A DNA stretch of 64,000 nucleotides from assembly GCA_032209605.1 (NCBI GenBank), contig JASFXZ010000003.1:28174762-28238761 (forward strand), written 5' to 3'. The notes under the pieces are model-generated. The model did not search any database. It saw nothing but the letters and a program-made list of their open reading frames with translations, and had not been told where the DNA came from. A program made the position numbers and the translations under genes. Shown one piece after another: positions 49,708-63,126 of the stretch (positions are counted from its first letter, which is position 1; each line of letters begins with the position of its first letter). This DNA comes from Mactromeris polynyma. Taxonomy: Eukaryota; Mollusca; Bivalvia; Venerida; Mactridae.

Positions 49708-50324
49708 TCCCATATATAACATGTACCAGCTACTGTACTCTCTCGCTCTATGATCCAACTATATCCCATATATAACATGTATCAGCTACTGTACTCTCTC
49801 GCTTTATGATCCAACTATATCCCATATATAACATGTATCAGCTACTGTACTCTCTCGCTCTATGATCTAACTATATCCCATATATAACATGTATCAGCTA
49901 CTGTACTCTCTCGCTCTATGATCCAACTATATCCCATATATAACATGTATCAGCTACTGTACTCTCTCACTCTATGATCTAACTATATCCCATATATAAC
50001 ATGTATCAGCTACTGTACTCTCTCACTCTATGATCTAACTATATCCCTTATATAACATGTATCAGCTACTGTACTCTCTCACTCTATGATCTAACTATAT
50101 CCCATATATAACATGTATCAGCTACTGTACTCTCTCGCTCTATGATCTAACTATATCCCATATATAACATGTATCAGCTACTGTACTCTCTCGCTCTATG
50201 ATCTAACTGTATCCCATATATAACATGTATCAGCTACTGTACTCTCTCGCTCTATGATCAAACTATATCCCTTATATAACATGTATCAGCTACTGTACTC
50301 TCTCGCTCTAAGTTCAAACTATAG
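49708..50324 (+). repeat. 56-bp tandem repeat, 11 copies
   Basis: The unit reads CCCATATATAACATGTATCA, then GCTACTGTACTCTCTCGCTC, then TATGATCTAACTATAT. Copies are nearly identical, with CGCTC/CACTC, ATCC/ATCT and CATATATAAC/CTTATATAAC variants. The last unit degenerates at AAGTTCAAAC. Confidence 0.97.
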
Positions 50325-52561
50325 TTGCATTGAAAGCATTTGCTTTGTATATTCACTGTACTTCTTAGTCCTATTATACGACATATTCATATTTATGTAA
50401 TTGGTCCAATAAATTTGCACTTTCTCATTTAATTAAACTTAATTAATTCTTACAAAATGTTAAATGGCTGTTATGGTGAATCTAAGTAGTATTTACAAGA
50501 CACTTAAGTCTAAAGAAGTTAAAACCAGTAAGCAAACTCCACATTATTAAAATGTTTGATCACTATTTCCAGAGGTACTTAGTTACCATCTCAGTCAACA
50601 AATGATGACATATTTTACATTTTGTTACAGACATGCCACTGAACTAACTTGATGAGATCTACTTAGGTTAAGGTTTAATTACATTTTGAGGGAAAATGTA
50701 ATATCAATATAAATGCATCTGAATAAAGGAGAATACTAGTTTCATTCATTCCCAGATAAAGTCGTACATCTAAAATGTAAGACAATATCTTAGATAATGG
50801 ACATTGAAATGCTCGAGTTACTGAAAAACCAAATGCATTAAAATTAAACAATACAATAACATACGATCTTGTTTGAAACTGCCACATATATTAAGATTCT
50901 TGGTTATTTGATAAGATGTATGAAATGTGATATTATAAATGATTTGATACAGGGACTGTTACTGATTTCCCACAAGTCTAGAGTCATTTTATGAATAATC
51001 GACCAATTTGCTTCATTATATAGTTGAATTTCCTTTTATGTATTTGTCAGACGGAAACATTAACGAATCGTCAGCATTTTAACAGAAGTTGCAATTAGTC
51101 ATTTAGATATGAAATGTCACCAAAGACAATTTAATCATAGATTTCATTCATTATCCTAGACAATTTAATATGAGTTATACACATTTTCCTTTAACTTCCT
51201 GAGGTATGTCGTAACGTGACCTGTCTTGGTAGTCAAGGAAAGTAATATACTTTGTTACATATTTTGATGAATCTCAATGGCACTCGCGCTTCTATCAAAA
51301 TATAATTGTTTTAAAATTACCAAGTTCACTATAAATGATTGGTGTTCCCTTTATATTAATATCAGTCTTGTTAGGGCGAGGCTTTGAACATCATGCGTTA
51401 TGTTGCGTCGTATACATAAGACAGTAGTCAAAAGATGTTCCGTAGCGGTAGCAAAAGTGTGTGTAATACTATTAAAATACCTTTGGACAAATCTAATCAA
51501 GTTTAATTAACACTTTATTTGATCAATTGTTTAAGAATCAAGGTAGAGTGACACAATTAATCACATTTTACATTACGGTTTAAGTTGACGAAACAATCGC
51601 GTGCCACGAATGTTATGATTTCTAGGAACAATTATATGACATAAACGGTGATGTCACTGTGGCCACCGTCAACGCCGCATGTACGACAACTGAGCATATT
51701 GTATCGTTTATTGTACATTCCATTATCAACATTTCCTGCATATTCTGTAAAAAACAAATCAACTACGGTTCCGTAGATGCTATTGTTTTAGCAAGTAACA
51801 CTGATGTTTATATAATTATTCGAGAAAACTGACGAAGATTGTAAATTGAGAATTAACTTTTAAGGTAATTAACAGTTAAATACATGATTTTCAATTATCA
51901 CCTGTAACCACTGTATATCAGTTACACATATTTACGTACAAAGCATGACTGCAATAATTATCTTTAGTCGTAGCACTGTATTCCTATAAAACGTCAGATC
52001 GGAAGAACAACGCTCCATAAAAAGGTTGTCAACATGTGTTTAGGCAAGAAACCGTTCAGCTCTTGGTTAACGAATCGTTACAAAGTGGAAAACAATCGTT
52101 AAAGCCAAAATAACATTATATGGGAAAATCAATTACCTGTTGCTAGTACTGGTTATATTGCTGCTTTAATACGTCTAATTGCAACAGATTGTCCTACCCC
52201 ACTCTTTTGTTTGTTTACAAAATCTTCAGGAAATGTGGTCATGGAGCGAGCAAAATACCGTATTTTAAGCGTAACAGCCGTCTATGCAGCGTAGACATTG
52301 GCCTCATAGATTTATTATGCAAAATGCAAAACATTGTACATTGTCGTATAAACTAACATGCTCTTATTGCCATTGTTTGTAATATTGCAAAAGTTCCGTT
52401 TTCTACGACTACGATGGTCTTTCAAATACAATGTTCTGTTCATTATTTAAAAGATTGCGGTGCTAAGCGTCAAGTATAATCTTTACGAGAAGGTGGTTTC
52501 AAACATCTGTTTAACGTTATATATCCAAAGCCGTATTTATTTACTTAAAAGAGAGAGTTAT
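50325..52561. other. No gene recognised
   Basis: AT-rich; nothing supported. Confidence 0.4.
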
Positions 52562-52695
52562 TCCTTATGGTCTGCCAGGCCATTCGTTGCGCCTCTGTTC
52601 CCTAACGTATGTACCCTTTAACCTCCTCAAGTGCCTTATGTTGTATAGATTGTTGTTTTGCCGGAGGTCTGTATAGGGAGGCACATATTCTCTCT
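52562..52695 (+). repeat. Dispersed repeat family 2, copy 2
   Basis: CATTCGTTGCGCCTCTGTTC, then GTATGTACCCTTTAACCTCC, AAGTGCCTTATGTT and CCGGAGGTCTGTATAGGGAG match 34503-34745. It is followed by a short (CT)n tract. Confidence 0.75.
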
Positions 52696-54607
52696 CTCTT
52701 CTATAAAGATACAAGTTTTTCTTGTTTATATGCATACGCAGAATATGCGTGTTGAGCAATACCGAGGTAATATAAGCAAACTCAGGAAGTTATTTCCCAA
52801 ATAAGTGTTTGACATTTGCCCTCTAATTGAAATTTCACAGCATTGAATAATACGCTACAGCAATAATTGTTCATATATGCAACTTCAATTTCCTTAATGA
52901 AGACATTCTGATAGTTCATTTTGATGCGAGCAGTGTTTAAACCATAGATGAAAGACTACATTACAAGCAGACAAATCAATAATGGCCCATCATAATAACA
53001 TAACAATGACTCAATCGATGCATTAAATGAGATATAACCAGGAAATGTAGGCTAATGGATAACGAAGTAATCATTGTTGCAACCAAATCGTTAGAACATC
53101 TGCCATGCCCGTTACAATCTCTGGTTTGTAGACAATGACTCTTGTAATACTGTACAAATTGTACGATCGGTCGAGATAATACGGAAGTCCCGTGATTATC
53201 TGAAGGACTAGATTACACATTATGAACTAGACAGGGACAATGCGAGATCACTGAACGGCAGCTAAATTACATGTTGTTTTTTTGTTAAAGGCCATATAAG
53301 AGTAATTTGCGTCAATTGTAAACACATCATAGTAACTTATCCTTGAAAAAGAATCAATTTTACGCCCATTAATTGATGGTTATCAGTAATTAATGATTGT
53401 ACTTTGAAAAATAACCTGCCTACAAAAGACACCAGATGTTGCTTGCAAAACACGTAGTGAGTGATCTGTTTGCGATTTACATACATTGCTGATGTGCTTC
53501 CATGACTCTCCGTGTGCGATATAAACTATAACAACAAAAAAACAATACTATAGCCTGCAGTTCAACATCCGTCAAGCTCTCTCATGTTTAGTTGTTTCCT
53601 TATGTAATAATTTAATATCAACTTACCTTATCTAGAGCAACAACCTCTCCAAAACTGCCAAAATGTGAATCTCAAGATGGTAGTTGATGATGCGATGTAA
53701 AACTGCCATCAAGTGATGAGACATCACCGATAATGCACAATTGTCGGATGCCAACAGGAACATAGGCAGGTAGTGTCCACAAAAACACGGTAACCTAGAT
53801 TAACGTAACCGATAGACGAGACCATAAATTACTAATTTTTTCTTGAATATTGAATCGTCTGAGTGTTTAAGGAATAACATCAATACATCAGTAAGTTTTG
53901 GGGTATTCTTAAATATGGAATATTCTGGATTATAAAAACATACAATAAAACGAGACTTACTACCCTTATTTGGACTAATTGTACATGAAAAAAGTCATTA
54001 ATTGTAAACGTAATTAATAAGATAGATTTTATTGAACTAAACGAGTTTAACATCTAATAATGAATGCGATGTTTTTTATCAAATTATTTCCAAATCTTTG
54101 CGCATCAGTATTCAGCATAATATAAAACTGTAGAACTCCAGAAAATAAAATGGATATGATCAAATGTCAAGCATCCTCCCAGATTATACATCTATATTTT
54201 AGCTTGAAACACTACATATAATACAACTCTAAACGTGCTACTGATTAGAATGAATTAATTGATGATTAAAAACTATTCCTACAAAAATGTAGTTAATTAT
54301 ACACTTAATTAAACTGTATTGGTTGATTTCTTCAAATCGAATAACAAAATTCATATTACGCAACGTGAATTTGATAACAGAACGCATCTCAAACAGACTG
54401 AGAACGTGTAAGAGTTTGAAGGTCAATCAATTATTCGAGCCATTTTTGTAGTGCTATGTCACTCGTACATATTACGTTGTCCATATCAATTTATTAACAA
54501 GATCTTCCTCATGCCAACTCAGGCTGGTGTGTAAATGAACATCTTTTAAATGCGCTTACAGCTTGATAAGTAAAAGAGAGGATACATTGCTAGAGTGAAC
54601 GCCACAT
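52696..54607. other. No gene recognised
   Basis: Nothing supported beyond short chance frames. Confidence 0.4.
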
Positions 54608-54785
54608 ACACAAGACAGTGGCTCCCACACAGACCTCCGGGAAAACAACAGTCCACAAAACATCAGACATTGAGGAGGTGCAATGGTAAATACGCAAGCG
54701 ACCAGGGGCGCAAGGGATGATATGGCCGACCATAAAGGACAACTAAGGAGAATAAAGTAGGACGAGACAGGGGGGATTTAATAGA
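54608..54785 (-). repeat. Dispersed repeat family 2, copy 3 (inverted)
   Basis: The reverse complement carries TTTATGGTCGGCCAT, TTGCGCCCCTGGTCG, CACCTCCTCAATGTCTGATG and TTCCCGGAGGTCTGTGTGGG in the family order. It also shares the CTCCTTAGTTGTCCTTTATG block with the left extension of copy 1. Confidence 0.7.
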
Positions 54786-54891
54786 TAGTCCGTGGCAAAA
54801 CAAATCATCGTTTCCTCGTTAAAAGACATTCATACCTGAGTTGAATGAAGCATTTTCTACATATTAACATTCCAAAAGAAAATATATTGAT

Positions 54892-54957
54892 TTGGATAAT
54901 CAATCATCATAGACTACCGGCGTGTTGGATAATCAATCATCATAGACTACCGGCGTG
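54892..54957 (+). repeat. Perfect 33-bp tandem duplication
   Basis: 54892-54924 and 54925-54957 are identical (TTGGATAATCAATCATCATA then GACTACCGGCGTG). Confidence 0.97.
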
Positions 54958-55404
54958 TTTCTGTCATTTGCTTCAATGAGAATCTACACACTTAAGTGTT
55001 ATCGTCAGGCGTAAGACAGCAGCGTTTTTACTGTAATTATTGCTTTGTGATATTGATAATGTCAGCTTTCTGGAAGGTTTATTTCAATATATATTAATGT
55101 GGAATAACAATAATATCTGAAGTTTTCAAAAACGTCTAACAAAAGCATTTGTAAAAGTACGATGCATGTTTAAAATGTTTCCTCAGTCTCAGATCGCACT
55201 GAAAATTGCCGAAAATTATTGTTGTTAACCAGTTTGTGATTATTCTGAAGTTTTTTATAGTTTAAAGTTGTCGTTGCACTTTATATGAGTCAGTGTTTAT
55301 TAATTCCATGTGACAATTAAAACAGTTTTTTAAACAGTTCACGTCAGTTTGCGAAAAAAGAAGACCGTAATGAGCGTTGTTTAATCATCGTCGAGTGCAG
55401 ACCC
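54958..55404. other. No gene recognised
   Basis: Nothing recognised. Confidence 0.4.
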
Positions 55405-55520
55405 CATGCTTGTTTTTCGGCGCAGTCGTATTGTGCTCGATTTTGCAAAATTTGGACAGCCGAACCTAGTACTGTAAACTGGACGCTGATTTGTTCAAAT
55501 CTGCATATTGTAAAGGCTTT
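55405..55520 (-). repeat. Diverged relative of dispersed repeat family 1 (inverted)
   Basis: The reverse complement reads CAAATCAGCGTCCAGTTTAC, GGCTGTCC and CACAATACGACTGCGCCGAA, collinear with 35326-35496 but with the middle segment deleted. Confidence 0.6.
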
Positions 55521-56261
55521 GCTGAAACGGAATAAATTCGTATGTCCGAAATTATTGTTTGAATGTAGACATGCCTATCTCTAATCGTGCTACACATCCT
55601 CACGGACAGTAACTAGACTTTTAACCAAAGACGAATAATTGTGGCAGACCAAGTCAACAATAATTCTGTAAGGTTTTTAAAGTTGTGATAGTCCACAAGT
55701 ACGGTGAAAATTCGAAGAAATCATGTTTGCTTTAAACCGAAAACGATTGAGAACAATCTTGATCAAATCAAGAGAACTATGGGATAAATATTACATAAGC
55801 TTATAACATCTTTATCGATTCGAGAAGTTTAATAACGTTGATAAGGGTTAAAGTAGACAGGTCCAATTATCATTCATTATATCTCATAGTTTACTTTTAA
55901 TTTAGACACGATATTAAATATCGTATTAATGTAGATCTACTAGGACATGTTTTAAAAAATAAATACAAGTAGTTAAGTAGTGATGTTATGGAATCTCTGA
56001 AAAGTCAATGAACAATGTCAAAATACATGTAGTCCTGTTATTGTGTATAGATGTACATATATTTACGCGCTTTATCAAACTTATTGAACATGTAACAAAA
56101 TTTTTGAACCACATATACAGTTATATATTTATAAGTTCATATAAATGAAGGGAAGCAGAATTTAAATATTTTGTTGTCTTTATTTATTGATTCTATTAAC
56201 ATGTGTTCGTGAAATAATTCCAAATCTTGACCAATTTAAAACTACAACATGTAGTTTATTT
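55521..56261. other. No gene recognised
   Basis: Nothing recognised. Confidence 0.4.
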
Positions 56262-56620
56262 CAATGTGCGCCCATCATCTTTTCTAACATGATTTTGCTA
56301 TTTGCCTATCAGTGTTGTGTACACCATTCACATCTTACGGTAACCATTCAGCCAACTTCTATTGGTTTGTAGCTTTGACGCGAATTGATTTACATTTCGA
56401 TAAGGGGTACGTTACCTTACCGAAATCCACTGAATTTCGGTAAATTTACCGAAATCCATTTTCCATCACTGAAATCCACTTGTTCTACAACATCTGCACT
56501 ATATATTGCTAATTTCTATTAATATTAAATATTAGGCTGCACAGCAAGATTGCAACTAAGTTGCTTGCTTCAGATTGCGCCGACAATCTTTTTTCAAGAT
56601 ATTTATTTAAAGATATTTCT
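56262..56620 (-). repeat. Dispersed repeat family 1, copy D (inverted)
   Basis: The reverse complement starts ACAAGAAATATCTTTAAATA, has the palindromic ACCGAAATCC...GAATTTCGGT box (about 56419-56440) and ends through the GGTGTACACAACACTGATAG-like block. The central region is rearranged or expanded compared with copies B and C. Confidence 0.7.
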
Positions 56621-58140
56621 TGTAATGTGTTATTGATGTACCATTTAAGAGGAACAAACAAGAATCTACACAAGTGACACAAATCGACCACAAACAATGT
56701 CAACTTGCGTTATAACAATAATGCACAATAATACATACTGCAACATGCTGTACACACTGAACAGAACATGACGTATTCCAAATAAGGGTTAGAGGTCATG
56801 TATTGCGTTCACAAAAGAGATAATAGCTGCAATTACAAAATAAGCCCACTTATTGTGATGACATTGTTTTAGCAAATAGTTTGGAACACATCGCTAGCGA
56901 TATATTCATGTTTCATAAAATGGTTGTTCATCTCTTTAACACATTCCTTCACATCCACGTAGATCAAAACAAAATTACTCCCATGATTATCGTAATTGTC
57001 ATTTTTTACATTATCAAATTATCAACTAATGCCTGCGGTTTCATATATCAGTTCCAGTTTTACAATCGGAATAGCTAAGTGCATTGTATATTCAGCAAAT
57101 TATGTAAATGTTTTTTTTATGACAGGAAGCGATATGCAAAAAAGCCAATTCAATCGCTGTAGACAAATATATTCAGGAGCTCTACCAAAAATGCGTTGTT
57201 AGCTACAACATTAAACGCTTCGCTAGTTTATAAAACCCTTGTATTGATGACAAAAGGGACCAATTACGTTCGCAAATGTTCACGCTCTGTGCTAATGGTT
57301 TTGTGCATGATAATACAATTCCATATTGAGAGGACAACACAAATCTTCAACATAACACGTTGTGTCATGAAATTTGAGCACTTTTGCCAAGGATTTGGTT
57401 ATTCAGAAACAGATTATGTTTTGATCCTATGTTGAATCCATCCTATGGGACATTCCCTTGATGACTGGCTGTGACCGACCATTTATTTGGTTTACTTAAA
57501 TACTGCAGATCAATGGGATGAATAACACACAGTTCGCGACAATGTTTTGACAGTATAACAGATTGTTTCATACGTTTAACTGGTCAATCTGTCTATTGAT
57601 GGAAATTGTGAAAAATGATATCAGCGCTTAATGTGACTTGAATGGGTAATACTTAAAAAGTAGAATACTATCTATAGTAACTTAGCTATCAGATACCACA
57701 ATGTCGGACAGAAAAAATAATTCATGAGTGGTGTAAAATGGACACTTAAATACGTGACGTTGCACTGATTGGCTGTTACAAGAAGACGTCAATTATGTCT
57801 AACATATGAGGCATTTGTTTTGGAAACTATATCAATGTTCTAATGTTAGACTCATATTTTGTTGTATTGTATCAGTTGCAGTTTCTTGTTGTATGTCTTC
57901 TCCTCATCCCGTCCCGTTGGATGGCAAATATTCGCCTCTGGATGTGTTGAAGCTTTAAACAGTTTATTTAAGCATTTCATACATATACGTGGTCAGTTGA
58001 TATACCCAGAGTGCATGTGTTTCTTATCTGTTATTCCATAATCAACTCAAAACTTCCACACGTGTACATAATTTTCAGATGCGGAGGACAAATGTCTTTG
58101 ATTGTATTGTCTTCTATCAGACGTTCACGGAGAACAAACG
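56621..58140. other. No gene recognised
   Basis: Several overlapping frames at 56881-57435 show no family signature. Confidence 0.4.
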
Positions 58141-58213
58141 CCCCACTCGGGGTTGGAACCTATGACTTCAAGTTTGACACTCGTGTCCTTAACTGACTGC
58201 GCTAACCAGCATC
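58141..58213 (-). repeat. tRNA-like sequence, probable SINE head
   Basis: The minus strand reads GCTGGTTAGCGCAGTCAGTT (good box A), then ATAGGTTCCAACCCC (box B with one change) and a partial closing stem. One of three tRNA-like sequences within 0.7 kb. Confidence 0.6.
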
Positions 58214-58436
58214 TATACAAACAAAACAATAATTAGTAACGTGTATGGAAAAGGTCATGTAGAAATGGTTTCAACAGAGTATGCATTTGGTGAATTGGTT
58301 TAAACTTATTCAGTTTGCACTGATTGCGGAACAAGTTGACCACTTATATCAGTCACTCTCGATGACTGCTTCCTGTGTCACTAACCAGTACACACGCTTT
58401 AGGTAGGTATTGTGAAGTTCATGGTTAAACATTGCT

Positions 58437-58503
58437 AATGTGGGGTACGAACTCATGACCATCGGATCAGGAGTCAAACGCTCTACACCTCTACCACTAC
58501 TTG
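58437..58503 (-). repeat. tRNA-like sequence, probable SINE head
   Basis: The minus strand reads AGTAGTGGTAGAGGTGTAGA, then ATGAGTTCGTACCCC. A-box and B-box spacing is tRNA-like, but the anticodon arm is not convincing. Confidence 0.55.
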
Positions 58504-58807
58504 ATGGGTTGACAAACTGATATTCTGTCTATGAATATGAATGAATTATAGAAAACTAAAATGACAAAACATCATCATTTCAGACATTCGAAACATTATA
58601 GAAACTGGAATAAAATTTAAATAGTGAATAGGAATTCTCGACTGAAACAAACAATTGGAATTTGAATCATGCGATCATCAAGCCAACGGTTTTAGCATTT
58701 TGAATAACAATGGATACGTTTCGAATCCGTCCAGGAATATTTCAAGCTACATTTATTCATTATGCTATGATACCGTATATCCCTGCAAGAGTCCACCCGA
58801 CTATTTC

Positions 58808-58858
58808 CGTTGGTATAGCGCTAGACTGTCACCGGCTTATCTAGGTTCGATTCACAGA
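58808..58858 (+). repeat. tRNA-like sequence on the opposite strand
   Basis: CGTTGGTATAGCGCTAGACT (box A) and CTAGGTTCGATTCACAG (box B) at close tRNA spacing; the 5' acceptor stem is missing. Confidence 0.55.
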
Positions 58859-61569
58859 CAGGTCATGCTCTTCCGTGATATTGACTACAGACATGTTCAC
58901 ATGTAAAGAAGTTTTCAGTTGTTTCCGGAAGAACAAGTTTGTACTGGTTAAATACTTTATTCCAGCAAAACTGGGTAGGTAAACCGACCGCCACATATGA
59001 CTGAACAAATGTTGAAAACCCGCATAATATCTGATGAAAGAAACAAACAAAGTGTAAGTGGGAATGTCCTAAAATGGCCTTTACACTGCTTATTTCACTT
59101 TTGATAGTATTGTATTTCTGGCAAATCCAGACGGTTGGTGAAGTTGTTTAACGAATAAGAACGTACGCAGAAGGGAATTAAATATACTTGACATTTACTC
59201 AGACAAAAGGTCATCAGACATAACTATCTTTGTAAATTGATTCCATAGATGTACATATTTGCAACTGAATTCCACATATTAATATGGGAATTGATTCTAC
59301 TTTTCCGAAACGATTGAGAGTAGATCTGTTCTTTTAGACAATATTCTTACAATGCACCATGTTCAGCAAACAATTCCACAGAAATCATTTCTTTAACCGA
59401 AATAATTGTGTTTGAAACCGATAAGAATATCAAAATAATGCAGACATAACTGCAGAGCAATTTGACAAACAAAACAAAAACTCAAAAGCCAGTTTTCCTC
59501 ACGATTTGAATGATAAATATCTCCATAAGCAAAATTCAATGCTCGTATGAATGTCATTATATTACATCCAGAATAAACTCTCCTTTTCAGACTGCAAATC
59601 AAGTTTAACTCATCTTTTACATAAAATATGGAGGTTTATTGTTTTGTAGAGCTTCCGTATGAGACAAGTATGAAGGATTGCTCAATTCTGTTCGTATTTT
59701 ATTATCTCATACAGATTTAAACGATGATAAATCAGGTTATAATGTCACTTCAATGGTAGGTTTAATTAATGTTGTATTGATTGTGACTACGTCTATATCA
59801 GTAATCAAGATTAATGTCTACTGGATTACAAGTCAAATGTTCAAGCGTGATTTCAGTTTAATATACAACCCCATCAGTTGCTTATCTATTTATCAAATTC
59901 TAAAGAATCTGTACAATTTACGCCAAGGCTCTTTTACAAATGGCAGTTCGCGTTACATCAACCTATTCATTTTGTGGGTGAATGAGTTGTTTAGTTTATA
60001 GATTTTTAGAAAAGAAATTTAATAGTCCTGCACTAATGTGTCAAACATTTTGAATCATAGCCTATTTCTGTTTGTCGGTATGGGTGCCAAATATATAAAT
60101 CTTCTGTACGAATGATTAAATTATTTTCAATTGTTACAAAATGCCGGTGTGCTTATTTTTTTCTTATTCTTCATGTTATCATTCGTAGTTATTAACATTG
60201 CTCACACATTGTTTTAATTGCGCATGACTTTTTCGGCATGATATATTCACCAAACTATGTCTATAGTACAAAATATAAGGCATGTGCATCAGCCTTTCCA
60301 CATTTATTACATCAGTGAACAATTTATATAAATTAAATTTATTTTGATAAATCGTATCCTTATGTGTACCTTTAAGTCTTAAGTACACTTTGTTACTTCT
60401 GTTTCTACTTAGTCCTAATTAAGCCTACCGGGGACTATATTTCGTCACAGGAAGACCTATGGTTGATACCAGAAAGTTGGTCTGGGGCCACACAAAAAAC
60501 CTATCCTAATAATTTCGAATCTAATTTCTCGGTCGATTTGTTCATCAGATTGGAAATTGACGACAGCCCTTCACTATATTGGGTACGTGATGGTGTTTTT
60601 GGTTAAGTATTTAAATCATAGTAGTTTATCCTTCGGCGAATCATTAGGTATGAGACATTGGATAAATACACATACAAAGAACAGTCATTAAATTCGCCGA
60701 GAAAGTCAGTAACTTATCTTTCGTTAATGGTATGAACTCCATATTGTACACGTTGGGTTTTATATTATGGCTGTAGTACGCAATAAAGCCATGGTTTATG
60801 TTTTTCTTGGTATGTTGCTTCATTTGTACATCACCGCCATGATTCCGCGGTGCTTTTCGGCATGTTAATGTCTTGAACAAATGTTGTTTATACGGAAACG
60901 TTGTATGCAACGATTTGAAATTTAGTATTTGACATCAAACTATAGTCATGACCTTTGCAAACATTTTAATCCAAGGATGAAATTTTAGACACAGGATTGT
61001 GCGAGTTTAAGTGATGCTTTGTTTCCGTAGGATTAATAATAGTGCATTCGCCTTCGGGATATTGAATAAAATGTGTAATACGTTCGTAATGCCAAAATGT
61101 TTTATTCTACACGATTCGAGACAATGTTAACAATTGTCTATTTACACTCCAAAAGTCCATCTCAAATTTACAGTGTATTTACTTGCATATTGGTTCTAAA
61201 GAATATTGTCTGCACGAAACATAGTAATGTTCGCAAAAGAATCCCATCTTTCCAAAGTAAATAAAGCATTATCAGGTTCAATCATATTAACCCTCTTCAA
61301 CAGACTTGCAATTGCATTTTATCATAAAATCTCAAATATTCTATACTGTGAAAGACTTGCTGATTAATCAAATGCTGAGAGAATCGAATACAGTACACAC
61401 AGTGTGATTTATTTGAAGCAATATTTCACTATCGATATGTGGCTGACTCGACTATACTATTGTCAGTCTATGATACTTATGTTTGGATTTAGCGCATAAA
61501 CCTTCACCACTTTATGGCAGTGCCAAAATGCAAATCGTCTAGCGCCATGCTAACATACGCTATATAAAA
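58859..61569. other. No gene recognised
   Basis: Short frames such as 59678-60001 have no recognisable family. Nothing else supported. Confidence 0.4.
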
Positions 61570-61899
61570 CCTAGGTCACACGAATTTGTTGATTTGTAAG
61601 ATTATCTCACGACAATCGCACGAATGTCGTGCGATTTTCGTGAGATTGTCGCAAGAATTACACCAAATGTTTGGCATCCACGACATGTCAATTTTCGTGC
61701 GAATGTTGTGTGAATTTCGTACGATTGTCGTACGATATTAACACGACAGCAGTAAGACAAAAAGCGATGACAGATTTTTCGCCACAAGACACCCATTTTT
61801 CCTAAGACTGTCGTACAACATCGCAAGACAAGCCACGAATTCCCCCAAATTTTCGTCGTGGACCTGCATATTCCTGTCGTGGTTCCACTGTGACCTAGG
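61570..61899. mobile_element. 330-bp MITE-like element with perfect 11-bp TIRs
   Basis: CCTAGGTCACA at 61570-61580 is the exact reverse complement of TGTGACCTAGG at 61889-61899. The interior is packed with short CGTGCGA/TCGCACGA, TTCGTACGATTGTCGTACGA and GTCGTG motifs that can pair with one another, and it is richer in CG dinucleotides than its surroundings. It has no coding capacity. The target duplication is not clear. Confidence 0.65.
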
Positions 61900-63126
61900 C
61901 TTAAATAGCCAATGAAATTTAAAAAGTTGATGATGTGACCAAATCTACGCTCAACTCAATTTACTGCCTATTCAAACTGCGGATTTTGACCTGGTATCTT
62001 TTCTTGAGTAATTAGTTATTGTAGTGCTTTTTCCCCTCACTATTTAATTATGTGATGAATAATATGTGTTGTAACCATACTATTGTGTTCGTAGAAATGA
62101 TTGATTGCTATTAACCAATGTGTAATAATTATATCGTGATATTTTGTGTAAAAAATTGCATGATGTTTGTTCGTATGAAATCATGTCCAGTATACCCAGT
62201 ATCTTATCTATAATCTCCGTAAGAAATTGAGTAATATTCAAAATGAATTGCAAGGTATTGTTAAATAACATGTACCGCAAAAAGAAAAACCATAACATTC
62301 TAATGTAGCAATGAACTAATGTTCAATGTAATGGTGGCAGGTCATCTGGCATAAAATTAATTTAAGAATCCTAGATGCTTTCACTTATAATGTTATCATT
62401 CGACCTGCTAACCGAAAATTATTATTTTGATATGTATTCTATACTTTACGTATAATCCACTGATATAATTATATATTAACAGAATCCCAATACTAATTCA
62501 AACATCGGAGATTGCAATTACAATATTTATTTTATATCTGAGTAAATAAAACACGTAAGTAAGTCTGCAAATTGATTATGTAAATCTCACGATCCATTTA
62601 TATTCGATAATATGGAACACATTCTGTATATGGTAGTTTCAAGACAAGTTTCATTGTTCTGCGCATTATTGCATGTCTAACTACTTTACGACACAATTGA
62701 CATAATAAAATGTACGAAACAAACATTCAAATACTGTCTTACAGGCATTGCAGACAGTTCTGAGCATAATTATATTCCTGTGAATATCGAGTCATAGATG
62801 AATGTAGACGTAGTTGATATGTGATTCAGTATACATTAAGTATCTTCTGACACATGTTGTTTTACTGTGGCTGTGTCGTGATATACCACGACATTTCACG
62901 CAATAATATCACGAAACATTATGGTAGTAAAATGTTACTCGATTAACACGAGGCCACTTTAAGACGTCAGATACTGGTTCAGTCCATAGTTTAAATCATT
63001 TGCTAAGTAGACATCAGTCTTTTTTGTGGCACTTTTTGTACTACAACCATCTCGGAGTTAATTTATACATAATGTGTGGTCTTTATCAGTTAGTCTCTCG
63101 CGACATCATAAAACAAGAAATACATT
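61900..63126. other. No gene recognised
   Basis: Nothing recognised. Confidence 0.4.

Noticed and set aside
51986..51998. AGATCGGAAGAAC resembling a sequencing adapter start
   Set aside because: One mismatch in 13 bases and no further adapter match; consistent with coincidence.
7546..58858. Functional tRNA genes
   Set aside because: Box A and box B are recognisable but acceptor stems and anticodon arms pair poorly; SINE heads or pseudogenes fit better.
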